Assembly (NCBI RefSeq): GCF_022750635.1
Contig: NZ_JAJKBG010000003.1
Location: 1 to 64,000 of the forward strand
DNA: 64,000 nucleotides
Source: Brevundimonas pishanensis
GTDB taxonomy: Bacteria; Pseudomonadota; Alphaproteobacteria; Caulobacterales; Caulobacteraceae
Direction of reading: 5' to 3'
The translations under genes were made by a program, and so were the position numbers. Shown here piece after piece: positions 8,486 through 16,342 of this stretch. The stretch's first letter is position 1. Every line of letters begins with the position of its first letter. The notes beneath the pieces were generated by a model that did no database searches, was not told the origin of the DNA, and worked only from the letters and a program-made list of their open reading frames with translations.

Positions 8486-10141
8486 TCAGGACTTGGCAGG
8501 CGGCGCGGGCGGAGCCTTTGGCCGTGTGCGGATGTGGTGGACGGTCGTCCAGACGCAGCCGATGGCGGCGATGACGGCGACCGTGAAGAAGGCGTCGTTG
8601 TAGGCGAGGATGCTGGCCTGCTGGTTGATCTGCTGTTGCAGCAGGGCATAGCCTTCGGAGGCGCGGATGGCGGGATCGCCGATCACCTGCCCATAGGCCG
8701 CCGATAACTGTTTCAGGCGCAGGTCGATGTTCGGATTGCCGGCGATCATGGCCTCGGCCAGATGCACCTGATGAAAGCGCATCCGCGCCGCCTGCAGCGT
8801 CAGCACAAAGGACTGGCCCGCTAGGCCGGCGATATTATTGGCCAGCGCGAACAGCACGATAAAGCTGATCAGATTGTGGGTGCCCTTCTGGAACACCTGC
8901 ACAATGCCCGAGATCATGGCCGGCCCCAGAAACATGCCGGACGCAAAGGCCAGCAGGGTCTGGCTGAAATAGAGCTGCGCCGGATAGGACTGGGCCGTCA
9001 GCCGGGAGTCCATAAACGCGCCCACGGCCATAAGGCCTAGCGACAGGGCGATGGGCTTGTTCAGCTTGGCAGGGTTGATGGTCAGGGCGCTGAACACCAC
9101 GCCTGCTGCGGTCGCAGCCAGAATGACAACGAACAACTGGTGCATCGAATCCAGCCCGATGCCCAGTTGCTGCATGGCACCGGTAATGCCGGCCGACTGC
9201 TCGGCCATAACGATGCGAACCAGAAGCACCGACAGGAACAGCCGGATCAGCGCCCCGCCACTGAGGAAGTGCAGATTAATCAGCGGACGGGCGCGATTGT
9301 ATTCGATGGTCAGGGCCGCGGCCAAAAGTACAATCGAGCCGATCAGCGCCCAGCCCACCCACGCCGTATCGAACCACCAGACACTGCGCCCGATGGCCAG
9401 AACCGCGCACAACAGCGCAATCCCCGGCGCGAACAGCGCAAAGGTCAGGAAGTCCAGCTTCTCATAGACCTTGAGCCGCTCGGACGGGGGAGTGCGCAGC
9501 GAAAACACGGCCACCAGCGACAGGATAGCCAGCCCCAGCTCCATGGTGTGGAAGCCGTGCCATTCGGAAATATCCAGCAGGCGCGAGGTAAAGACACGCG
9601 TGAACGGGATACCCAGACTGGTCAGGCCCATGCCCAGAACCAGCCCCTTCAGGCGGTGCTTTTGCGGGAAAGCCTGCACCAGATAAAGGATTCCCAGCGA
9701 CGACATGGCCGCCGACACCATGCCCGCCACGCCGCGCAGGATCAGCGTGGTCTGGTAATCGGCATAGAAGAGGTTGATCGCGCTGATGGCGACAAAGGCG
9801 ATCAGGAAGATTTCCGCGAACAGCCGCAAGCCATACTGCATGCGGAACTTCACCAGCAGCAGGTTCATACAGGCGTTGGTCATCACAAACGCGACCGGCA
9901 GCCATGAGGCTTCCATCAGCGAGACGCCGAGACCACCAGCCAGCAGCTGGGTGTTGGCCATGACCATGGCCGAGCCGAGGCTGCCGGTGACCGCCACCAG
10001 CACCCCGACCACCAGATAGGCGATGCGATAGGGCAGGGTGTGATCGGGCGTCGCCGGCGAGCCGGGCATGACCGGACGCTCGTGCTCTTTCAGCGTCTTG
10101 AGGTACTCGTGCCAGGGCAGGTCCCAGGTGTGGCGGCTCAT
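8486..10141 (-). CDS. EmrB-type MFS multidrug transporter (DHA2 family)
   Basis: This 551-residue inner-membrane protein has about 14 predicted TM helices, as in the DHA2 drug:H+ antiporters. The central loop and the long helix 13/14 region match EmrB-like proteins. Its start overlaps the tetR stop by four bases (ATGA), and the adaptor gene follows 19 bases downstream. It works with the EmrA-like adaptor. The drug range is unknown. The N-terminus is extended by about 40 hydrophilic residues before the first TM helix. Confidence 0.9.
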   Translation of the reverse strand: MSRHTWDLPWHEYLKTLKEHERPVMPGSPATPDHTLPYRIAYLVVGVLVAVTGSLGSAMVMANTQLLAGGLGVSLMEASWLPVAFVMTNACMNLLLVKFRMQYGLRLFAEIFLIAFVAISAINLFYADYQTTLILRGVAGMVSAAMSSLGILYLVQAFPQKHRLKGLVLGMGLTSLGIPFTRVFTSRLLDISEWHGFHTMELGLAILSLVAVFSLRTPPSERLKVYEKLDFLTFALFAPGIALLCAVLAIGRSVWWFDTAWVGWALIGSIVLLAAALTIEYNRARPLINLHFLSGGALIRLFLSVLLVRIVMAEQSAGITGAMQQLGIGLDSMHQLFVVILAATAAGVVFSALTINPAKLNKPIALSLGLMAVGAFMDSRLTAQSYPAQLYFSQTLLAFASGMFLGPAMISGIVQVFQKGTHNLISFIVLFALANNIAGLAGQSFVLTLQAARMRFHQVHLAEAMIAGNPNIDLRLKQLSAAYGQVIGDPAIRASEGYALLQQQINQQASILAYNDAFFTVAVIAAIGCVWTTVHHIRTRPKAPPAPPAKS

Positions 10142-10689
10142 GGTCGCGGCCTCACTGCATCGAACGTCAACTGGCGCGCGCGGTCCGCCAGAAGGTTTCT
10201 CTCCTCCGGCGTTGCATTGTGAAGGCCCGCCACCAGCATGGACAACAGGATGCGAACGTCCGTTGCTGTCAGGTCGTTCCGTACAGTGCCTGCCGACTGC
10301 GAGCAGTGCAGCGGCAGCGTGGCGGCCCGCACCATAGCGGCCCTGAGCGGTGCGAGCAGTTCCGGCGAGGGCGCGGCCCTCACCACATCACCCAACGCCG
10401 AGTTGCGGATCAAAAGGGCCTGAAGCTGGGTCAGGAAATCGAAAAAGGCATCGGGTCCAGAACAATCCGCAAAGGTATCGACCAACTGTTCGATCTCGTC
10501 GATCAGAACCGCCAAAGCGATTTCAGTGCGGCCGGGAAAGTTCCGGTAAAGGGTGGCGCGTCCCACGCCGGCACGGATGGCAATGCGGTCCAGCGGCGCA
10601 TCGATGCCTTCATCTCTGAAGACCTCGCGTGCGGCGACCAGCAGCTGTGCGCGGCGATTTGCGGCATCTTGACGCAGGGGGCGTTCCAT
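10138..10689 (-). CDS. TetR family repressor of the efflux cluster
   Basis: The protein has 183 residues. The N-terminal helix-turn-helix (about residues 10-55) reads ARAGVGRATLYRNFPGRTEI-like and the C-terminal domain is an AcrR-like ligand pocket. A longer reading frame begins at 10716, but its first codons lie inside a perfect 24-bp palindrome that is almost certainly the operator, so ATG 10689 is preferred. The stop overlaps the emrB-like start. It probably represses tetR-emrB-emrA, and perhaps the whole six-gene cluster, until an efflux substrate binds. Confidence 0.88.
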   Translation of the reverse strand: MERPLRQDAANRRAQLLVAAREVFRDEGIDAPLDRIAIRAGVGRATLYRNFPGRTEIALAVLIDEIEQLVDTFADCSGPDAFFDFLTQLQALLIRNSALGDVVRAAPSPELLAPLRAAMVRAATLPLHCSQSAGTVRNDLTATDVRILLSMLVAGLHNATPEERNLLADRARQLTFDAVRPRP

Positions 10690-10695
10690 GGCGCT

Positions 10696-10719
10696 TAAGT
10701 GGACACGCGTGTCCACTTA
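10696..10719. promoter_or_regulatory. probable TetR operator, perfect 24-bp palindrome
   Basis: TAAGTGGACACG at 10696-10707 is followed directly by its exact reverse complement at 10708-10719. It fills the gap between the ABC-2 permease stop codon and the tetR start, where an autoregulatory site is expected. Confidence 0.85.
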
Positions 10720-10720
10720 G

Positions 10721-13021
10721 TCAAGGCGCGACGTTTTTGCCCTGTGCAAATCCTGCCAGCCAGATGGCCCCCCAGCCTGCGGCCAACAAACAAAGGATAA
10801 TCGCCTGCGGGGCAATCTCGACAAGACTGGCCCCCATGGCGTTCATGCGCACAAAGCCTTGGACCGCCGCTGTCGATGGGAAGAGATAGGCCAGTGCCAC
10901 GAGCAGCTTGGGCATCATGAAGTGCGGCCACGCCGCCCCCCCAAGGAAGAAGAGCAGCGCCGAACTTCCGACCCAAACCTGCACCACACGCTCGCGGCGG
11001 TTGAACAAGGTGCCGAAGCACAGGCCGATAGCCGAACTGGCCGCGGCAAACACAGGTGACAGGGCAATCACGCCCCACAGGTCACCCGCGCGGGGATAGT
11101 CCTGTATCCAGAACACGAAGCCGAAATAGAACAGGCTGCTGAGCGTGCCGATGGTAATCAGCGCCAGCCACAGCCCCAGCCGCCCCCCAAAGCCAAGAGG
11201 CGGTGCCAGCGTTTCGCGGCGCAAAGCCGCGATCACGCCCGCGCCCATCAACAAGGTCTGTTGCAGGATGACCATGACCACGGCGGGCACGGCATAGTCG
11301 CCATAGCCTTGCGTCAGGTTGAACAGGGATTCCTGCCGGATGGACGGTGCCAGCTCGGCGACGCGGGCCAGCTCGGGCGTGCCTTCCAGCTGGCTCTCCA
11401 GCGTCGCGGCGGCAGCCGCGGCTGCGGCCTTGCCGACCGAGGCCACGCGCACCAGATAGCCGCCGTTCAGCCACACCGCGATGCCGTCCGGCACGCCCTG
11501 AACCACACTGCGTCCCAGATGGTCGGGCAGGATGACAACGCCATCGACCACGCCGTCCTTCATCAGCCGCTCGGCCTCCAGCGATGATCCGGTGACGGTG
11601 GCGACATCCGCCCCTTCGCTGGCGCGCAGGTGGCTGACCAGATTGCGTACAAGGCGCGAGTCCGAGGTGCTGACAATGGCGACGGGCAGGCCCTTGGCCA
11701 CCTGTCCCGAATAGGCGGCCGGATAGTAGAAGGCGTACAGCACCACCGCCAGCAGCAGCAGGCTGCTGACAGGGCGGGCCTTGGGCAGGTTGGCAAAGGT
11801 GGCAGCAAAGGCACCCCATACCGATTGGCGCGGCAGGGGAAAGCCCACGGCATGGGGCTGTGCGGGGCGGCGCGAGCGAAACTTCATAGCGGCCCAAGCG
11901 CCGATCAGCGCTAGTAAGGCAATCCCCCACAACAGACCCAGATCGGGCAGGGCGGACTGTGCGGGCGAACCCGTCACCCATTGTCCCGTCTGAAGGCGCA
12001 CGTAATGGGTAAAGGGCAGGATCTGGCTCCAGACCTGCGCGAACTTCGGGCCGTGATCCAGTGGCAGGGTGGCGTTGGAAAAGGCAATCGCCGCGCCCGA
12101 ATAGACCGCCGTGACCGACAGTGACAGATCAAGGTCGGCCAGCGCCGCGACCAACACAGCCGACAGTGCCACTGTCACCGCAACCATCCCTGCCAAACCT
12201 AGCACCAGCACCGGCATCGATCCGGCGACCTCCCAGCCGCGATAGCCCGCCAGCCAGACAATCCACGCCAGTCCCCACAGCGTAAAGATCACCCAGTGCG
12301 GCAACAGTCGCGCCATAAGCGCTGCCGACAACTGCCCGCCACTGCTGCGGCCCGTCAGATAGAAACTGCGACGGAACAACAGCCGCCCGACCGCCATCAG
12401 CGACGAACAGGCCGCCAGAAGATGCAGCATCCCCATGCCCAGAAGCGCCCCGAGGAACAGCTCGAAACTGAGTTGCGGATTGCCGATGATAGACACCTGC
12501 ACGGCGGGCGGCGATAGCTGGGTCGCGGGCAGGCCCATCTGCCGTGCGCGTTCTTCCACCAAGGGTGCCGCTGCCATGCCGACCGCCGCGGACTGCTGCA
12601 TCGCGCCCATCGATCCGATGGTTTGGAAGGCCCCGTTGAAATAGACGGTGACGGTGCGCGGATCGTGCAGCAGTCCGCGCGTCAGGCCGGGTGGAAAATG
12701 GGTGACGGCATAGATTTTTCCTTGCCGCATCAATCCCATGGTCTCGTCCAGCGTGGCGGGCTGATAGGCCAGATCGAGCGCGGGGCTGGCGACCATTTCG
12801 CGCACGGCGGCGCGGCTAAAAGTCGACTGATCCTGATCGACCACGGCCACGGGGATATCTCTCGCCACCCCGGGTCCCAGCATGGCGGCCAGCGCCACCA
12901 GAACAATCAGCGGCAGGGCAAAGGCGACCGCCGCATCCCATCGGCGGGTCAGCAGGCGGCGCACCTCGGCCCGCAGGTGGGTGCCGAAAACCTGCGCCCA
13001 GCCTGCCCGACGCGGCGTCAC
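10721..13021 (-). CDS. tandem ABC-2 type permease (two fused YbhS/YhhJ-like halves)
   Basis: The 766-residue protein is made of two ABC-2 membrane-domain units (about residues 1-375 and 390-766). Each has one N-terminal TM helix, a large extracytoplasmic domain starting with IPVAVVDQDQS or LPVAIVSTSDS, and about five C-terminal TM helices. In the E. coli YbhFSR arrangement these would be two separate permease subunits powered by an ATPase; no ATP-binding protein gene is present here. The gene overlaps the HlyD-like gene by four bases, and the TolC-like gene precedes that. It is probably the inner-membrane part of a tripartite exporter. Confidence 0.88.
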   Translation of the reverse strand: MTPRRAGWAQVFGTHLRAEVRRLLTRRWDAAVAFALPLIVLVALAAMLGPGVARDIPVAVVDQDQSTFSRAAVREMVASPALDLAYQPATLDETMGLMRQGKIYAVTHFPPGLTRGLLHDPRTVTVYFNGAFQTIGSMGAMQQSAAVGMAAAPLVEERARQMGLPATQLSPPAVQVSIIGNPQLSFELFLGALLGMGMLHLLAACSSLMAVGRLLFRRSFYLTGRSSGGQLSAALMARLLPHWVIFTLWGLAWIVWLAGYRGWEVAGSMPVLVLGLAGMVAVTVALSAVLVAALADLDLSLSVTAVYSGAAIAFSNATLPLDHGPKFAQVWSQILPFTHYVRLQTGQWVTGSPAQSALPDLGLLWGIALLALIGAWAAMKFRSRRPAQPHAVGFPLPRQSVWGAFAATFANLPKARPVSSLLLLAVVLYAFYYPAAYSGQVAKGLPVAIVSTSDSRLVRNLVSHLRASEGADVATVTGSSLEAERLMKDGVVDGVVILPDHLGRSVVQGVPDGIAVWLNGGYLVRVASVGKAAAAAAAATLESQLEGTPELARVAELAPSIRQESLFNLTQGYGDYAVPAVVMVILQQTLLMGAGVIAALRRETLAPPLGFGGRLGLWLALITIGTLSSLFYFGFVFWIQDYPRAGDLWGVIALSPVFAAASSAIGLCFGTLFNRRERVVQVWVGSSALLFFLGGAAWPHFMMPKLLVALAYLFPSTAAVQGFVRMNAMGASLVEIAPQAIILCLLAAGWGAIWLAGFAQGKNVAP

Positions 13022-14061
13022 CGCGCCGACCAGTTGAACAGGACGCTCATCCCCGGACGCAGTCGCTCGATGGGGCGTGCGGGCTTGGCCTTCACCTCGA
13101 AGCTGCGCACGTCATAACCGCGCGACTGACGGGTCGAACGGGCCGTGGCATAGGCCCCCTGCGGGCTGATGGCCGTGACGTTGAAGGCCACGTTTTCCAT
13201 ACCCAGCGCCGGAATATCGCCGTGGATGATCGAGCCGATCTTCAGGTCGGAATACTGGTCCTCACGCACCGTCAATGTGACCCACGGATTGGCCGTGTCG
13301 ACGATGGTGAAGACCGGAACACCCGTCAGCACCAATTCGCCGACATTGGCGAACCGCTCGGCGATCTCACCTGCATGCGGGGCGACCAGTCGCGTTTCCG
13401 CCTGAAGGCTCTCAGTTTCGGCAATGGCGGCCTGCGCGCCCGCCACCTGAGCATCGGCGACGGCCTTTTCCTGCGGACGAGTTCCGGCGCGGGCCTTCAG
13501 ATATTGCTGACGCGAGGCCTCGGCGTGAGCTGCAGTGGCGCGGCGGGCGGCGACCGCCTCGTCGCGGCGCTGGGCGCTGATGACGCCCTCGGCATAGAGG
13601 TTCTCGGCACGGCGGGCGGTCTGGTCGGCCAGTTGTGCGGCGGATACCGCAGCCTGCCAGATGGAATAGACGGTGTTGACGTCCTCGCCGCGTGCGCCCT
13701 CGACGCTGAGCGACTGGATAGCCTCGGCCGATTTCAGCAGGGCTCTCGCCTGCATGTCTTTGGCCTCGACCTCGGGGCTGGACATAACAGCCAGCTCGGT
13801 TCCGGCGCTGACCTGCTGGCCTTCTTCGGCGAGGAACTGCTCGACGCGGCTCGGCACCTTGGTGGAGACGACAAAGGTCTCGGCCTCGACCATGCCCTGT
13901 ATCTGCACCGGCGCGGGCTTGGCCGCGAGGAACAGGCCGACGATGATGAAGCCCACGACGAGCAGAGCCAAAAGCGCAATCAGCAGCGCCTTGACCGGCG
14001 GTTTCTTCTTCGGACGCGCCTTGGGGGCCGGAGCAGTTTCGGGCGGCATGATCTCGGTCAT
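13018..14061 (-). CDS. HlyD family periplasmic adaptor
   Basis: This is a 347-residue membrane fusion protein with a short cytoplasmic N-terminus rich in Lys/Pro and one TM helix (about residues 27-47). Lipoyl half motifs (VSTKVPSRVEQFLAEEGQ and LVAPHAGEIAERFANVGE) flank a helical hairpin (about 95-215). It resembles YbhG/YhiI-type adaptors, which pair with ABC-2 permeases. The start overlaps the TolC-like gene stop and its stop overlaps the permease start, four bases each, so translation is probably coupled. Confidence 0.9.
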   Translation of the reverse strand: MTEIMPPETAPAPKARPKKKPPVKALLIALLALLVVGFIIVGLFLAAKPAPVQIQGMVEAETFVVSTKVPSRVEQFLAEEGQQVSAGTELAVMSSPEVEAKDMQARALLKSAEAIQSLSVEGARGEDVNTVYSIWQAAVSAAQLADQTARRAENLYAEGVISAQRRDEAVAARRATAAHAEASRQQYLKARAGTRPQEKAVADAQVAGAQAAIAETESLQAETRLVAPHAGEIAERFANVGELVLTGVPVFTIVDTANPWVTLTVREDQYSDLKIGSIIHGDIPALGMENVAFNVTAISPQGAYATARSTRQSRGYDVRSFEVKAKPARPIERLRPGMSVLFNWSAR

Positions 14062-15569
14062 TGAGCGTCGATCCGGTCAGGGCGTTGGAGATAGTCGGCA
14101 AAGGTGCCGGTCTGGCCGCTGGTCGCCAGCAGGGCCGCCAGACTGAGCTGGTATTCATAGGCGGTCAGCGCGCGCTGAAGCTGGGCGGTCGCCAGCATAT
14201 TGCGGGCATCGATGACCATGGCGGCGGTGGTCTCGCCCTCACGGAAGCCGATTTCCTGAACCCGAAGGTTCTCGGTCGCGGCGCGCAGGCTGGAGTCCAT
14301 CGACAGGAACTGGCGGCGGGCCAGTTCGGTTTGGTTATAGGCGCGGGTGACCAGAAGGCGGCTGTCTTCGCGGGCCTGACGCTCGATCACGGCCGCGGCG
14401 GAGGCTTGTGCGCGGGCGGCCCCGACCATTTCGCGCCGGTTGATCGACGACAACAGGGTGTAGCGCATGCCGATGCCAAAGGCCCAATCCGGCTCGGTCG
14501 CCAGCGCGTCGTCGGGGTTCATATTGTAGGTGCCAAAGGCATAGACCTTGGGCTTGAACTGCGAGGCGGCCAGATCGGCACCCGCCTCGGCCAGATTACG
14601 GCCTGCGCTGGCTTGCGCGATGCGGGCGTTGGAGGCGCGCGCCGGATCGGTGAACAGATGAAGCCCGCCCACGCTCTCGCGGTTGACGAACAGGGGCGTG
14701 GCCGGATCGACCCTGCCGCTGGCCTCCATCAACCGGTCGAGGGCAGCGATGGCGTTTTGGTATTCCACCTCGGCGCGGTTGACCTGACGCTGCGCCGTGT
14801 CGCGGGCGACCTCGACCTGAAGCACTTGCGCGCGGGCCAGCACACCTTCGCGCTCCATGCGCTGTGCGTTCTCAAGATGGAGGTTGAAGCCGTCGCGCGT
14901 CTCGATGGCGACCTCCAGCGCCTCCGCAGCCAGCACCTGTCCGAAATAGACACGCACCAGATTGACGCTTTCCAGCTCCGCCGCCTCGGTACGGCGCGCC
15001 TCGGCCAGATCGAGATTGGCCGCTGCCGCGCGTTGCAGGGCAGGGACCGCTCCGCCCGTATAGATGGGCTGGATCGCCGTTACCGTGGGGCGGAACGACG
15101 TCTCGTCCAGTTGCAGGCGAATGTCCTGCGGCAGGGCGGTGAAGATTTCCGGCAGGACCTGTTGCAGCCTCTGCTCAATCAGACCGGCCAGATCCGGCGC
15201 GACCCCGATGGTGTCCACCAGTCCGGGGATGGCTGCGCCCAGATCCTGTTGTGCGCGGTCCAGACCATCGGCCAGCGGGATATCGAATGTCTTGCGATAG
15301 CGGATCAGCATGGCATCCAGCGACACGGTCGGGCGCATCAGGCCGTTGGCGACATTGGCATGCGCCTGCGCCGCCTGCTGGTTGTGGTCGGCGGCGCGGG
15401 ACAGGTTCGACGTCTCGCGCAGTCGCGCCTCGGCCTGTTCGAACGTCAGGGCGCGGGCGGTGGAGGCCTTCGGCGTTACGCTCTCGATGGTTTGCGCCAT
15501 AGCAACGGGCGCTGTCAGCACCGTTGCTGCCAGCAAGCCCGCACCAAAAGCCTTTAGTCGTCCAGCCAT
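14058..15569 (-). CDS. TolC family outer-membrane efflux protein
   Basis: This 503-residue protein has a signal peptide (cleavage near APVAMAQ) and two long alpha-helical repeats typical of OEP proteins. Periodic heptads include ALTFEQAEARLRETS near the start and QTELARRQFLSMDSSLRAA near the end. It forms the outer-membrane channel for one or both inner-membrane systems encoded downstream. It is the first gene of the minus-strand cluster; a promoter candidate lies at 15609-15637. Confidence 0.9.
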   Translation of the reverse strand: MAGRLKAFGAGLLAATVLTAPVAMAQTIESVTPKASTARALTFEQAEARLRETSNLSRAADHNQQAAQAHANVANGLMRPTVSLDAMLIRYRKTFDIPLADGLDRAQQDLGAAIPGLVDTIGVAPDLAGLIEQRLQQVLPEIFTALPQDIRLQLDETSFRPTVTAIQPIYTGGAVPALQRAAAANLDLAEARRTEAAELESVNLVRVYFGQVLAAEALEVAIETRDGFNLHLENAQRMEREGVLARAQVLQVEVARDTAQRQVNRAEVEYQNAIAALDRLMEASGRVDPATPLFVNRESVGGLHLFTDPARASNARIAQASAGRNLAEAGADLAASQFKPKVYAFGTYNMNPDDALATEPDWAFGIGMRYTLLSSINRREMVGAARAQASAAAVIERQAREDSRLLVTRAYNQTELARRQFLSMDSSLRAATENLRVQEIGFREGETTAAMVIDARNMLATAQLQRALTAYEYQLSLAALLATSGQTGTFADYLQRPDRIDAQ

Positions 15570-15608
15570 CGCCTGTCCCCGCTTACTGCCCGGATCAACG
15601 ACCTTCAG

Positions 15609-15637
15609 GCTATCAACGTTGCATATAGTAATGTCAA
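15609..15637 (-). promoter_or_regulatory. candidate promoter of the efflux cluster
   Basis: On the minus strand, TTGACA (15637-15632) is followed after 17 bases by GATAGC (15614-15609), about 40 bases upstream of the TolC-like start. The -35 match is perfect and the -10 is weak, so this is only a suggestion. Confidence 0.3.
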
Positions 15638-15646
15638 TAAGGGCGA

Positions 15647-16342
15647 CTAGGCCGAGCGCCGGATCGGGCGGCTGCGGTCGGGAGACAGACGGTGATACGG
15701 CACCCGCACGACCCGCTCGCCGGTAAGGTAGGCAGTCGGTGCCTGTTGGAACAAGCCCCCATAGGCCCGGTCATGCACATTCAGCCCGCCCGTATAGGCT
15801 CCGAACGATGGCATGATCAGACGCGAGCCGTCACCGATAAAACAGCGCCGCCGCACCGATCCCGCAGGGCCGCGCACGACGGCGCAGGGGTGAAGGTGGC
15901 CGCAAACTTCGCCTATAGCCTCGCCAGTCAGCGGTTCGTGTCGCAGGACAAGTTGACCCAACCGCACCTCGTCGGCGCTGCGCCCGCCGAAGGCCGCGCC
16001 GCCGTCGGGGTCGTGGTTGCCACTGATCCACACCAGATCGAAATCGCGGGCCAGACCCATGATCGTCTCACGCTCGGCCACAGGAATACGGCTGATCGCG
16101 CCCATGTCGTGCAGGCTGTCACCCAGAAAGACGAGGCATCGCGGCTGGACCGCAACCAGTTCGGCCATCAGCCGGTTCAGCGTTTCGCGCGTGTCATAAG
16201 GCGGAAGAAGCTGACCCCTGGCCGCATAGGCCGAGCCCTTTTCAAAGTGCAGGTCCGACACCACCAGCGTTTGGTGCTGCGGCAGCCACAGCGTCCCCGC
16301 CGCACGCAGCACGCACGGTTCACCGGCCACGCTAATCTGCAT
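15647..16342 (-). CDS. pdeM: ligase-associated metallophosphoesterase PdeM (MPE)
   Basis: This 231-residue calcineurin-like phosphoesterase shows the metal-binding blocks VSDLHFEKG, FLGDSLHD, GNHDPDG and the closing HEPL and GHLHP motifs. This subfamily lies next to Lhr helicase and ATP-dependent ligase genes; the Pseudomonas putida homologue MPE is a Mn-dependent DNA endonuclease/phosphodiesterase. The ATG overlaps the helicase stop by one base (TGATG). It is the last gene of the repair module. Confidence 0.92.
   Translation of the reverse strand: MQISVAGEPCVLRAAGTLWLPQHQTLVVSDLHFEKGSAYAARGQLLPPYDTRETLNRLMAELVAVQPRCLVFLGDSLHDMGAISRIPVAERETIMGLARDFDLVWISGNHDPDGGAAFGGRSADEVRLGQLVLRHEPLTGEAIGEVCGHLHPCAVVRGPAGSVRRRCFIGDGSRLIMPSFGAYTGGLNVHDRAYGGLFQQAPTAYLTGERVVRVPYHRLSPDRSRPIRRSA

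Noticed and set aside
14061..15557. Plus-strand open frame of about 500 codons opposite the TolC-like gene
   Set aside because: It lies entirely antisense to a well-supported coding gene, has no ribosome-binding site and a composition typical of GC-rich mirror frames.
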